Below, piece after piece: positions 31,377-38,064 of a DNA stretch of 38,064 nt. The stretch spans positions 1-38,064 of the forward strand of contig JAKSQO010000029.1 in assembly GCA_024404095.1 (NCBI GenBank). The letters run 5' to 3'. Source of the stretch: Clostridia bacterium (lineage in GTDB: Bacteria > Bacillota > Clostridia > Oscillospirales > Acutalibacteraceae). The position numbers and the translations under genes were made by a program. Under the pieces are notes generated by a model that worked only from the letters and a program-made list of their open reading frames with translations, made no database searches and had not been told where the DNA came from. How positions within the stretch are numbered: position 1 is the first letter of the stretch; each line of letters begins with the position of its first letter.

Positions 31377-32483
31377 TCAAAATAATTGTCTGAGCAGTTT
31401 ATTTACAAATTCAACATCAACATTGCCGTAATTTTTCGCAAGGCTTGCGTTATTTTCCCATCTCGGAGCAAGTTCTTCAATATCTTTGTCGCTGAGCTTT
31501 ACATCTGTTTCAGGTGTAATCTTCGCTATAAGAGCCTTGAATTCATCGGCATCAGATCCGATTCTCTGATAAAATTCAGAAGTTATGTCAGGCTCAACCT
31601 CCGCGTTGTAATCCATAAATTCGTTGAGAAAAACCGCACACGCAGTTCCGTGAGGAATACCGTAGTTTTCTGTGAGAAAGTATCCGAGTGCGTGGGGGAA
31701 AGCCGTGCCTGTAACAGATATCGCATAACCGCCGTAAAGTGAAGCGTTATAAAGCTCCTCAAGGTCATTGATATCAAGCTTTTCTGTACCGTCAACTGCA
31801 ATCTTTCTGAAAGTCTTCATCAGCTTACGGATTCCCTCTGCGGCAAACGCACGTGAAATATCATTTGCCTTGCGGTTGAAATAGCTTTCCGTGCAATGCG
31901 CGAGTGCGTCAACCGCTGTTGAACGTGTAAAGCCGTCAGACATAAATGTTGTATACTTAGGGTCGCCGAAAGAAAGGGCAGGGTAGGTGAGGTCGCTGCG
32001 GAAGCTCTTTTTTCTGCCCACGGAGTTTGTAAGAACCGATACGCTTGTAACCTCACTTCCTGTACCTGCCGTAGTGCCGACAGCAACAACAGGGAGCGGA
32101 GTGTATTTCCAGTTCATAGCGTAAAGATCTTTTTCGGAGATGTTCGGATTTGCAATCACAACAGCAACGGCCTTAGATGCGTCAAGAGGTGAACCTCCGC
32201 CTATACCGATAACAAAGTTTGCTCCGAAGCTCAGAGCCTCAGCGGCGGCCTCAAAGCAGGAGCTGACCGTTGGATTCTGACAGATTTTATTGTATATAAT
32301 GTATTCTGTGCCGACCTTTTCAAGCACCGAAATGACATCTCCGAGCGCACCGCATTTTTCGGCAGAACTTCTGCCGGTAACGATTATGCATCGCTTGCCA
32401 AAGCGTTTAAATTCATCGGCATTATTTTTAACACAGTCAAGACCTGTGATAACCTTTGTACCGACATAAAAATTCATATTCAT
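31377..32483 (-). CDS. Iron-containing alcohol dehydrogenase
   Basis: A 368-residue group III NAD(P)-dependent dehydrogenase. The nucleotide-binding region has IGIGGGSPLDASKAVAV, then TTAGTGSEVTSVSVL, and the metal histidines occur in AVDALAHCTESYF, FPHALGYFL and GIPHGTACAV. Substrate is not predictable. ATG 32483 is chosen because the GGGGTG ribosome site would include an in-frame GTG at 32492. It is divergent from the cupin gene. Confidence 0.9.
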   Translation of the reverse strand: MNMNFYVGTKVITGLDCVKNNADEFKRFGKRCIIVTGRSSAEKCGALGDVISVLEKVGTEYIIYNKICQNPTVSSCFEAAAEALSFGANFVIGIGGGSPLDASKAVAVVIANPNISEKDLYAMNWKYTPLPVVAVGTTAGTGSEVTSVSVLTNSVGRKKSFRSDLTYPALSFGDPKYTTFMSDGFTRSTAVDALAHCTESYFNRKANDISRAFAAEGIRKLMKTFRKIAVDGTEKLDINDLEELYNASLYGGYAISVTGTAFPHALGYFLTENYGIPHGTACAVFLNEFMDYNAEVEPDITSEFYQRIGSDADEFKALIAKITPETDVKLSDKDIEELAPRWENNASLAKNYGNVDVEFVNKLLRQLF

Positions 32484-32513
32484 TATTTTCACCCCGAGTT
32501 AATTTATAGAATT

Positions 32514-32542
32514 ATTCTAAACCAAAACCTTATAAAACGCAA
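32514..32542 (-). promoter_or_regulatory. Promoter of the alcohol dehydrogenase gene
   Basis: On the minus strand, TTGCGT (complement 32537-32542), 17-base spacer, TAGAAT (complement 32514-32519). Confidence 0.55.
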
Positions 32543-32549
32543 TAAAATA

Positions 32550-32578
32550 TTGAATTTCATTTGGTTATATGATAAGAT
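32550..32578 (+). promoter_or_regulatory. Promoter of the cupin-HAD pair
   Basis: TTGAAT (32550-32555), 17-base spacer, TAAGAT (32573-32578), 31 bases before the cupin start and divergent from the dehydrogenase promoter. Confidence 0.6.
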
Positions 32579-32608
32579 TTTTACACAATAAATTAGGGAG
32601 TGTTTTCT

Positions 32609-32956
32609 ATGATTAAAAAACCTGAAGAATACAAAATTGACATCCGTGAGCAGATGCGCGGAGGAAACGGAACAGTAAAAATTGAAAACTTCGTTTCAGC
32701 GGCTGAGCTTAACGACAAGGGCAGACTTTTCGGCAAAATTATTCTTGAGCCGGGTTGCTCGATTGGTTATCATGTTCACGAAAAGGATGCTGAGCTTTTC
32801 TACATTCTCAAGGGTACGGCAAAATATACCGACGGTGACAAGGTTGTAACAGTTACAGCAGGCGACACAACAATCTGCCCGACAGGAACAGGTCACGGTA
32901 TTGCCAACGAGGGCGACGAAACTGTCGAGCTTGTAGCACTTATTGTTTATGAATAA
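32609..32956 (+). CDS. Small cupin-domain protein
   Basis: A 115-residue single-domain cupin. The two conserved cupin motifs are visible: GCSIGYHVHEKDAELFYILKG and, near the C-terminus, TICPTGTGHGIANEG, with the metal-type His and Glu residues in place. Function of such stand-alone cupins varies (isomerase, dioxygenase, sensor). Start ATG 32609 follows AGGGAG. The next gene begins inside its last codons. Confidence 0.85.
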   Translation: MIKKPEEYKIDIREQMRGGNGTVKIENFVSAAELNDKGRLFGKIILEPGCSIGYHVHEKDAELFYILKGTAKYTDGDKVVTVTAGDTTICPTGTGHGIANEGDETVELVALIVYE

Positions 32957-33629
32957 GAAATATTCAACTCTGCTTTTCGACCTCGATGATACTCTGCTCG
33001 ATTTCGGAAAGTCGGAGGATAATGCAATCACAAAGGTTTTTGAAAGCTATAATATTCCGTGTACTCCGGAGAATAAACAACTTTATTCTGACCATAACAA
33101 GTCACTCTGGAAGGCTTTTGAAAGGGGAGAGATAACCCGTGAACAGCTTTTTAAGGTGCGTTTTACTGAGCTTTTCAGAATGATGAATATTGATGCTGAC
33201 GGAATAAAAGCAAATTCCGAGTTTGTTTCATATATTGCACAGGACAGTTATCTTATTGACGGTGCGCTTGAAGTGTGCGAAAAACTGCACCGTGAGTATA
33301 AGATGTACCTTATTACAAACGGAGCGGTAAAGGCTCAGCGCGGCAGGCTTAAGGATTCTCCGCTGACGCAGTATTTTGACGGGATATTTATCTCGGAGGA
33401 AATCGGATTTGTGAAGCCGCAGAGGGAGTTTTTTGACTGCGTTTTCTCAAAAATTGAAGAAACCGACAAATCCAAGGTTCTTGTTATCGGTGATTCGCTC
33501 ACGTCGGATATCAAGGGTGCGGTTGACTACGGCATTGATTCCTGCTGGGTAAGGTGGAACAGCAAAGCCGAAAACCCTGCAACTTTCAGTATTGGAAATA
33601 TAACTGAGATATTGTCTGTTCTTGAATAA
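32949..33629 (+). CDS. HAD-superfamily hydrolase, YjjG-like
   Basis: A 226-residue phosphatase-type protein. Motif I is LLFDLDDTLLDFG with the nucleophilic Asp, motif II is YLITNGAVKAQ, and motifs III-IV are KPQREFF and VIGDSLTSDIKGAVDYG. The alpha-helical cap and length match YjjG pyrimidine nucleotidases or related house-cleaning phosphatases. ATG 32949 overlaps the cupin stop by eight bases and no independent ribosome site is seen, so translation is probably coupled. Confidence 0.88.
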   Translation: MNKKYSTLLFDLDDTLLDFGKSEDNAITKVFESYNIPCTPENKQLYSDHNKSLWKAFERGEITREQLFKVRFTELFRMMNIDADGIKANSEFVSYIAQDSYLIDGALEVCEKLHREYKMYLITNGAVKAQRGRLKDSPLTQYFDGIFISEEIGFVKPQREFFDCVFSKIEETDKSKVLVIGDSLTSDIKGAVDYGIDSCWVRWNSKAENPATFSIGNITEILSVLE

Positions 33630-33682
33630 GACAGTTGTAATAATATACAATTTAATTCAGATTTCTTATATATTTTTACTTA

Positions 33683-33711
33683 TTGAATTAAGTTTTTGTA
33701 TCTGCTATAAT
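33683..33711 (+). promoter_or_regulatory. Promoter of the secreted hydrolase gene
   Basis: TTGAAT (33683-33688), 17-base spacer, perfect TATAAT (33706-33711). Confidence 0.8.
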
Positions 33712-33744
33712 AAGCTGTAAATAAATCTCAGGAGGTTAATGAGA

Positions 33745-35574
33745 ATGAAAATTTCAAAGAAAATTCTTTCGGTTCTTCTTTGCGTTGTAATGATTTTCTC
33801 TGTTTGCACAGCTGCATTCGGTGCATACGCAAAGGACACCAAAGAAGTAACACCTATCGTCTTTATACCCGGTATCGGTCAGTCACAGACCTATAAGTAT
33901 GATGACGAGGGCAACGTAATTGCTGACTGGAATCTGTTTCACATCACATTCGACACAGAAACAATCACATTTGCACAGTGGGTTAATCTTGTTCTTCTTG
34001 TTACAGAGCTTGTAACAACAATCGCTATTCAGAAGGATGTAGTTACAAGAGCTCCGATTGACAGCCTCTTTACTGTACTTATGGCTGATCACCTTGTTGA
34101 CGAGAACGGTGATTTTATAAACAACGTTGTTTGTCCCAACTATCCCTGCTCAATCAAGGATTATGACGATGAGGCAAGACGTGTTTTCAACAGCCGTATT
34201 CCCTGTCAGGAGCTTGTTGACGAAGTAGGCGAGGAGAATATCTACTGCTTCAACTACTCTGTTTTCTCAAATGTTGACAATAACGCACGCAATCTCAATG
34301 ATTATATTGAAAAAGTTGTTCTTCCTCAGACAGGTGCTGAGAAGGTTATCCTTGTTCCCATGAGCATGGGCGCTTCACTTGTAAACAATTACCTCAATCT
34401 CTATCCCGATGCGGGCAGAGTTGAAAAGGTTATCAGCATTGTAGGCGCATGGCAGGGCAGCGATGTCTTCGGCGACCTTCTTCTTGCAGATTTCGACGAG
34501 AACGCTCCCGACCTCTGCTACACAGATGCTATCAACAATATCGGCCTTTTCGGCGCTGATGAAAACTATATCGGTTACCTTATCAATATCGCAGTTAGAA
34601 TCCTTCCCAAGCAGGAGGTTGACTATCTCCTTTACGATATCCTTGACGGACTTCTTGAAACAGTAATCATCAAGAATACTGCTTTCATGGCTCTTTGTCC
34701 TCCTGACAGATTTGAGCAGGTTGCTGACAAGTTCTACAACACAGAAGAAACAGCTGACCTCAGAGCACAGGCTGCAAGATATGCAGATGCTCAGAGAAAT
34801 CTTGAGTCAAGACTTAAGTATCAGGAAGAAAAGTACGGCACAGAGTTCTACTTCATCAGCGGCTACAATATGCAGTTCGGTGACGGTGAGTTCGGTTTCT
34901 TCAAGTTCTTTGAAACATACGACACAACAAACTCTGACGAAGTAATCCAGATTTCTTCAACAGCTCCCGGAACATCATATGTTCCCGCAGGCACAAAGTT
35001 TGACGATGCTTATATTGCAGACCCTGCACACAACTGCTCACCCGACGGCTCAATTGATGCTTCAACCTGCTACTATGAGGATACATCATGGTACTTTGAG
35101 GGACAGATGCACGAGCTTAACGACAACAACTCAGCTCTCAGCCTTGCTTTCAATATCGCACTCGGCAAGATTAAGTCAGTTGACGATTGCAAGGATACAT
35201 ATCCTCAGTTCAACGAGGCAAGAAATATCAGACGTCTTACACGTGATTATCTTCCCGATGCAAAATCAATTGACACATCAGTTCTTGATGCTGCTGATGC
35301 TGCAAGACTTGAAAAGGCTATTGCAGATGCAGAGGCTATGATTGCACGCACAGTAAACAACAAGGAAAAGGATGACGAAATCATTCAGAATCTCCTTTCA
35401 CTCCTCAAGGTACTCAACGCAAAGTACAATCTCTTTGAGGACAAGTATCAGCCCGACAAACAGCCCTCAGCTGCTATGGAGGTTCTTACGGTAGTTCTTA
35501 AGATTGCTGATGAAGTTCTTCTTAAGATTTTTGACAAGGGCGGTTTTGTAGAAATCATCGACAAAATTGCATAA
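33745..35574 (+). CDS. Large secreted alpha/beta-hydrolase, lipase/LCAT-like
   Basis: A 609-residue exported protein. The signal peptide is ISKKILSVLLCVVMIFSVC with cleavage near AFGAYA. The mature protein begins with a lipase-like strand (TPIVFIPGIGQSQ) and has a nucleophile elbow ILVPMSMGASLVNNYL (G/S-x-S-x-G type), followed by a long insertion and a helical C-terminal region after about residue 500 with no recognised domain. Similarity to LCAT/PGAP1-type hydrolases is by fold motifs only. ATG 33745 is favoured because GGAGG (33731-33735) is nine bases away, against three for the ATG at 33739. Codon usage is strongly biased, suggesting good expression. It has its own promoter and terminator. 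Confidence 0.75.
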   Translation: MKISKKILSVLLCVVMIFSVCTAAFGAYAKDTKEVTPIVFIPGIGQSQTYKYDDEGNVIADWNLFHITFDTETITFAQWVNLVLLVTELVTTIAIQKDVVTRAPIDSLFTVLMADHLVDENGDFINNVVCPNYPCSIKDYDDEARRVFNSRIPCQELVDEVGEENIYCFNYSVFSNVDNNARNLNDYIEKVVLPQTGAEKVILVPMSMGASLVNNYLNLYPDAGRVEKVISIVGAWQGSDVFGDLLLADFDENAPDLCYTDAINNIGLFGADENYIGYLINIAVRILPKQEVDYLLYDILDGLLETVIIKNTAFMALCPPDRFEQVADKFYNTEETADLRAQAARYADAQRNLESRLKYQEEKYGTEFYFISGYNMQFGDGEFGFFKFFETYDTTNSDEVIQISSTAPGTSYVPAGTKFDDAYIADPAHNCSPDGSIDASTCYYEDTSWYFEGQMHELNDNNSALSLAFNIALGKIKSVDDCKDTYPQFNEARNIRRLTRDYLPDAKSIDTSVLDAADAARLEKAIADAEAMIARTVNNKEKDDEIIQNLLSLLKVLNAKYNLFEDKYQPDKQPSAAMEVLTVVLKIADEVLLKIFDKGGFVEIIDKIA

Positions 35575-35589
35575 GTTAAAGAAATAAGT

Positions 35590-35624
35590 AATCGCACTCT
35601 CAGAAATGAGGGTGCGATTTTATC
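35590..35624 (+). terminator. Terminator of the secreted hydrolase gene
   Basis: AATCGCACTCTCA (35590-35602), GAAA loop, TGAGGGTGCGATT (35607-35619) and TTATCT. It is also close to the end of the convergent merR-type gene. Confidence 0.85.
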
Positions 35625-35626
35625 TG

Positions 35627-36427
35627 TTATTTAACAGGTATCTGTATTTCGGTCAGCCAGTCGTTTACATCATCCTTATTCCATATGCCGTCAATGTAGC
35701 ACTCTCTCGGATAATCTGAAATTTCAAAGCCGTGTTCTTCGACATACTTCATTATCTCCGAATACGATTTACCCAGGGTATCATACGAACCTTTGTGATA
35801 AATACAGACAGCCTTTATTTCATCAAGCTTTCTGAATTTTATTTCTTCGTTTTCGTTAAACGGTTTTTCTGTTTCGACAACGGCCTGCGAATATCGAATT
35901 TTTATATTCTTTTCTTTGTACTGACCGTTAAGATAGTTCACAAAGCAATAATTGGGTTCAACACATTGTATGTCGGGGTTGAGCTTACAGCACTTTTCTC
36001 CCGATTGCAGAATGAACTCAGAAAGCTTACTGTAATCTTCAATTTCGCCTTCTTTGTAATAAACCGTACAAGATGGAATCCGTTTAATAATTATATCCTG
36101 ACTCATAGCAATCTCCTTTAACATTTTATCAATTTCGAGGAGCTGTTCATTATGCAGTCTGATTTCATTTCTGATATTTTCCGTTCTTGCGTTAAGCGTT
36201 TCTTTTAAATCACCGCCGTCAAGAACATATTTGATTTCCTTGATAGATAATCCGATTTTTCTGAGACTGATAATTTTTGCAGCTTCGTCAAGCTGACTTG
36301 TTTCATAGTATCTGTAACCGGTGTATTCATCTATGAAACACGGCTTTAACAGTCCTTCCTGTTCGTAATATCTTATTGTTTTGATAGTGGTTTTTGAAAG
36401 AGCGGAAAACTCACCAATCTTATACAT
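35627..36427 (-). CDS. MerR-family regulator with GyrI-like effector-binding domain
   Basis: A 266-residue regulator. The N-terminal MerR HTH is clear (MYKIGEFSALSKTTIKTIRYYEQEGLL, then TGYRYY), followed by a dimerisation coiled coil (about 75-115) and a C-terminal GyrI/BmrR-like ligand pocket (about 150-266, with CIYHKGSYDTLGKSY and ending ECYIDGIW then TEIQIPVK). Such proteins sense lipophilic cations or drugs and activate transporters. No transporter gene is adjacent. ATG 36427 has GAGGTGAG upstream; the longer open frame runs through the promoter. Confidence 0.9.
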   Translation of the reverse strand: MYKIGEFSALSKTTIKTIRYYEQEGLLKPCFIDEYTGYRYYETSQLDEAAKIISLRKIGLSIKEIKYVLDGGDLKETLNARTENIRNEIRLHNEQLLEIDKMLKEIAMSQDIIIKRIPSCTVYYKEGEIEDYSKLSEFILQSGEKCCKLNPDIQCVEPNYCFVNYLNGQYKEKNIKIRYSQAVVETEKPFNENEEIKFRKLDEIKAVCIYHKGSYDTLGKSYSEIMKYVEEHGFEISDYPRECYIDGIWNKDDVNDWLTEIQIPVK

Positions 36428-36446
36428 AATCTCACCTCGTGATTTA

Positions 36447-36477
36447 ATGATAAGCCATACTCTAAGGGGAGAGTCAA
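36447..36477 (-). promoter_or_regulatory. MerR-type promoter with 19-bp spacer (autoregulation)
   Basis: On the minus strand, TTGACT (complement 36472-36477) and TATCAT (complement 36447-36452) are 19 bases apart, the over-long spacing typical of MerR-activated promoters. An ACTCT-N6-AGAGT dyad overlaps the -35 box and the spacer. Confidence 0.8.
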
Positions 36478-36493
36478 TAGCAAAAATAAAAAT

Positions 36494-36528
36494 AAATGGA
36501 ATTGACGTAAAAAGTGCCAATTCCATTT
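36494..36528 (-). terminator. Terminator of the LCP-family gene
   Basis: AAATGGAATTG (36494-36504) and CAATTCCATTT (36518-36528) form a perfect 11-bp stem. On the minus strand it is followed by a T-rich tract and lies just after the LCP stop codon. Confidence 0.8.
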
Positions 36529-36531
36529 TTG

Positions 36532-37782
36532 TTATTCACCGTAAATAAAGTTCTGCAACGCTTCAATATTTTTGTCAAAGTCGACTGACAAGACAGCCTG
36601 ACCGTTGATTCGCTTATCCTGATATGCGTTGTCAAGCGGAATCTGAAGCTGTTCGCTTTCGTAGCTGAGATATTTCAACGCGCTGAAAGCCTTAATCGTC
36701 AGTTTGAAAGCGTTGATGTCGGTTGTAATATACGGCAAAACATCAGAAGCAGTTGAAGCAGATTTGAAAATACCGTTTTCCTGCACCTGTCTGAGAATTG
36801 CAGTCATAACCTTGCGCTGTCTCTGAGTCCTGTTAAAGTCGGAATCGAGCTTTCTGATTCGGCAGTAGATAAGAGCATAGTCGCCGTCAAGATGATTGAT
36901 GCCCTCGGTAACTTTTGCGTGTGAAGTGCGGTTGATAAAGCTTGCTTCTTTTTTGGTGATGTCAACGTCAACACCGCCGAGACCGTCAATCAGAGCCTTA
37001 AACATGTCAAAGTCAACAAGGATGTAGTTGTCAATTCTGACCTTGAAGTTTTCTTCGATAGTTTCCATCATAAGTGATGCGCCGCCGTGTGCGAATGCCG
37101 CGTTCAGTTTTGCATGGCTTTCCTCACCGGGAATCTCGACCCACATATCACGCAGGAATGATGTCATTTTTAGTTTCTGGTTTTTGGTATCAATTGACAA
37201 CAGCATCATTGTATCCGAGCGTGAAGCCCCGTCGCTTTCCTTGTCAGTTCCGACAAGCAGGACGTTGTATACGGAACTGTCGGACATTGCCGAGAAGTTC
37301 GGATGCCGCCAGTCGGTTTTTACATAGTTCGTCTTACTGCAAAGACTGTATGCATATCCGAAAACAGTACCGCTGATAATTGCCGCAATCAGCAGAACGG
37401 AAAGCAGAAACCTTGAAAAATGGTGTTTCTTTTTCCTCTTTTTAATCGGTGTCTTGCGCGGCGGTTCGGGTAGAATATTTTCGTTCTGTATATATCCGTT
37501 ATACTGCTGATTCTGCGGTGAACTCTGATAGTATTGCGGACGGCTGTTCTGCGGATAATATCCGTTATTGTAATCCGATTGACAATATCTTTCCTGTTCA
37601 ACCTGTCTGACAGGTATGTTTCTGCCCTGACTTTTAACGGTGTGAACCTGAATATTTCTCGGTGCGTGATGTTTGTTTTCGTCATTGCCGTGAAGCTCTA
37701 AGTATGTCGGAGGGAGGGGATTGGCGTTAGTCCTTTCCTGCTCCTTCATTTTTTTATAGTCGCTGAAATTCATATCTTTCAT
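36532..37782 (-). CDS. LytR-CpsA-Psr family cell-wall polymer ligase
   Basis: A 416-residue type II membrane protein. The first 115 residues are a hydrophilic, Gln/Asn/Tyr/Pro-rich cytoplasmic region ending in a basic patch (KTPIKKRKKKHH), followed by one membrane segment (FLLSVLLIAAIISGTVFGYAYS) and the extracellular LCP domain. LCP landmarks are NVLLVGTDKE, SRSDTMMLLSID, SFLRDMWVEIPG, KLNAAFAHGGASL, and DYALIYCRIRKLDSDFNRTQRQRKV with the pyrophosphate-binding arginines. These enzymes transfer teichoic acids or polysaccharides from lipid carrier to peptidoglycan, so it may act on the polymer made by the 11994-17107 operon. The long disordered N-terminal region is unusual. Confidence 0.93.
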   Translation of the reverse strand: MKDMNFSDYKKMKEQERTNANPLPPTYLELHGNDENKHHAPRNIQVHTVKSQGRNIPVRQVEQERYCQSDYNNGYYPQNSRPQYYQSSPQNQQYNGYIQNENILPEPPRKTPIKKRKKKHHFSRFLLSVLLIAAIISGTVFGYAYSLCSKTNYVKTDWRHPNFSAMSDSSVYNVLLVGTDKESDGASRSDTMMLLSIDTKNQKLKMTSFLRDMWVEIPGEESHAKLNAAFAHGGASLMMETIEENFKVRIDNYILVDFDMFKALIDGLGGVDVDITKKEASFINRTSHAKVTEGINHLDGDYALIYCRIRKLDSDFNRTQRQRKVMTAILRQVQENGIFKSASTASDVLPYITTDINAFKLTIKAFSALKYLSYESEQLQIPLDNAYQDKRINGQAVLSVDFDKNIEALQNFIYGE

Positions 37783-37805
37783 AAACTTGGCCTCTTTTCC
37801 GCCAT

Positions 37806-37834
37806 ATTTTACTATATTGAAAAATTTAAATCAA
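37806..37834 (-). promoter_or_regulatory. Promoter of the LCP-family gene
   Basis: On the minus strand, TTGATT (complement 37829-37834) and TAAAAT (complement 37806-37811) are 17 bases apart, 24 bases before the start codon. Confidence 0.75.
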
Positions 37835-37861
37835 CCAAAAATAAAAATTTTTAAGAAAAAA

Positions 37862-37890
37862 TTGACATATCGTTCATTTTACATTAAAAT
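37862..37890 (+). promoter_or_regulatory. Promoter of the RNase P RNA gene
   Basis: Perfect TTGACA (37862-37867), 17-base spacer, TAAAAT (37885-37890). Transcription should start near 37897. Confidence 0.85.
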
Positions 37891-37896
37891 ACTATA

Positions 37897-38064
37897 TGCG
37901 AGCAGATTGGGCAGTTGCATGCCGCGGGACTTATCACCCCACAAGGCATGAGGAAAGTCCGAGCCCCACAGAGCAGAATAACGGCTAACGGCCGCCGAGG
38001 GAAACCTCCGGGACAGTGCAACAGAGATATACCGCCGCATTTGCGGTAAGGGTGGAAAGGCGAG
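37897..38064 (+). ncRNA. rnpB: RNase P RNA, 5' part (truncated by window end)
   Basis: The catalytic RNA that matures tRNA 5' ends. The conserved segments GAGGAAAGTCCGAGC (near 37949) and GGGACAGTGCAACAGAGA, followed by ACCGCC and GGTAAGGGTGGAAAGG, are unmistakable. About 168 bases are present; the remaining half, including the 3' side of helix P4, lies beyond the window. The 5' end is inferred from the promoter. Confidence 0.95.

Noticed and set aside
1..38064. CRISPR arrays, insertion sequences, prophage or tRNA genes
   Set aside because: No regularly spaced repeats, transposase or integrase frames, terminal inverted repeats or cloverleaf sequences were found on reading through.

Overview
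This 38 kb window looks like chromosome from an anaerobic clostridial Firmicute, most likely the Ruminococcaceae/Oscillospiraceae. The grounds are three T-box leaders, sigma-A promoters with 17-bp spacers throughout, AGGAGG-type ribosome binding sites, WG-repeat/SH3 lipoproteins, a ferredoxin-linked 2-oxoacid oxidoreductase and a DUF1667-type glycerol-3-phosphate dehydrogenase operon. I see no insertion sequence, prophage, CRISPR array or tRNA gene. The lineage call is inference from gene content.

Layout. 1-93 is the tail of an unidentified gene. 191-2181 (minus) is a tyrosine T-box leader, tyrS and ogt. 2220-7683 (plus) holds housekeeping genes: trmB, a WG/SH3 lipoprotein, an rRNA pseudouridine synthase, greA, and a lysS with a C-terminal tRNA-binding domain. 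7688-11655 is a GlpR-like DeoR repressor divergent from a three-gene glycerol-3-phosphate dehydrogenase operon. 11906-17107 is a cell-surface polysaccharide operon (two GT2 glycosyltransferases, an ABC exporter pair, a TagF-like glycerophosphotransferase) ending in rhamnulose-1-phosphate aldolase.

17113-28226 is the most interesting region. Two consecutive T-box-controlled transcription units appear to form an amino-acid supply module. Unit 1 (leader specifier read as CUC, Leu) encodes a 2-isopropylmalate-synthase homologue that has lost its metal-binding residues but keeps the leucine-sensing domain, and a TIM-barrel/AMP-forming acyl-CoA synthetase fusion. Unit 2 (specifier read as AUC, Ile) encodes an XRE-HTH/cupin/acyl-CoA synthetase fusion, a MinD-like ATPase, a four-subunit VOR-type 2-oxoacid:ferredoxin oxidoreductase and an amidohydrolase-2 protein. 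The simplest reading is activation of branched-chain (or similar) carboxylic acids to CoA thioesters and their reductive carboxylation to 2-oxoacids for amino-acid synthesis, switched on by uncharged tRNA. Both units also carry the same dyad (TATTACA-N3-TGTAATA type) exactly 19 bp upstream of the -35 box. The HTH-cupin domain fused to the unit 2 enzyme is an obvious candidate to bind it.

28241-35619 holds a DUF2975/YozG-type regulator operon with two tandem paralogous membrane-anchored proteins, a secreted alkaline phosphatase, an iron-type alcohol dehydrogenase divergent from a cupin/HAD pair, and a large secreted alpha/beta hydrolase. 35627-37834 (minus) is a MerR/GyrI-like regulator with a 19-bp-spacer MerR promoter and a LytR-CpsA-Psr ligase that may attach the polysaccharide made by the earlier operon. 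The window ends inside the RNase P RNA gene (plus).
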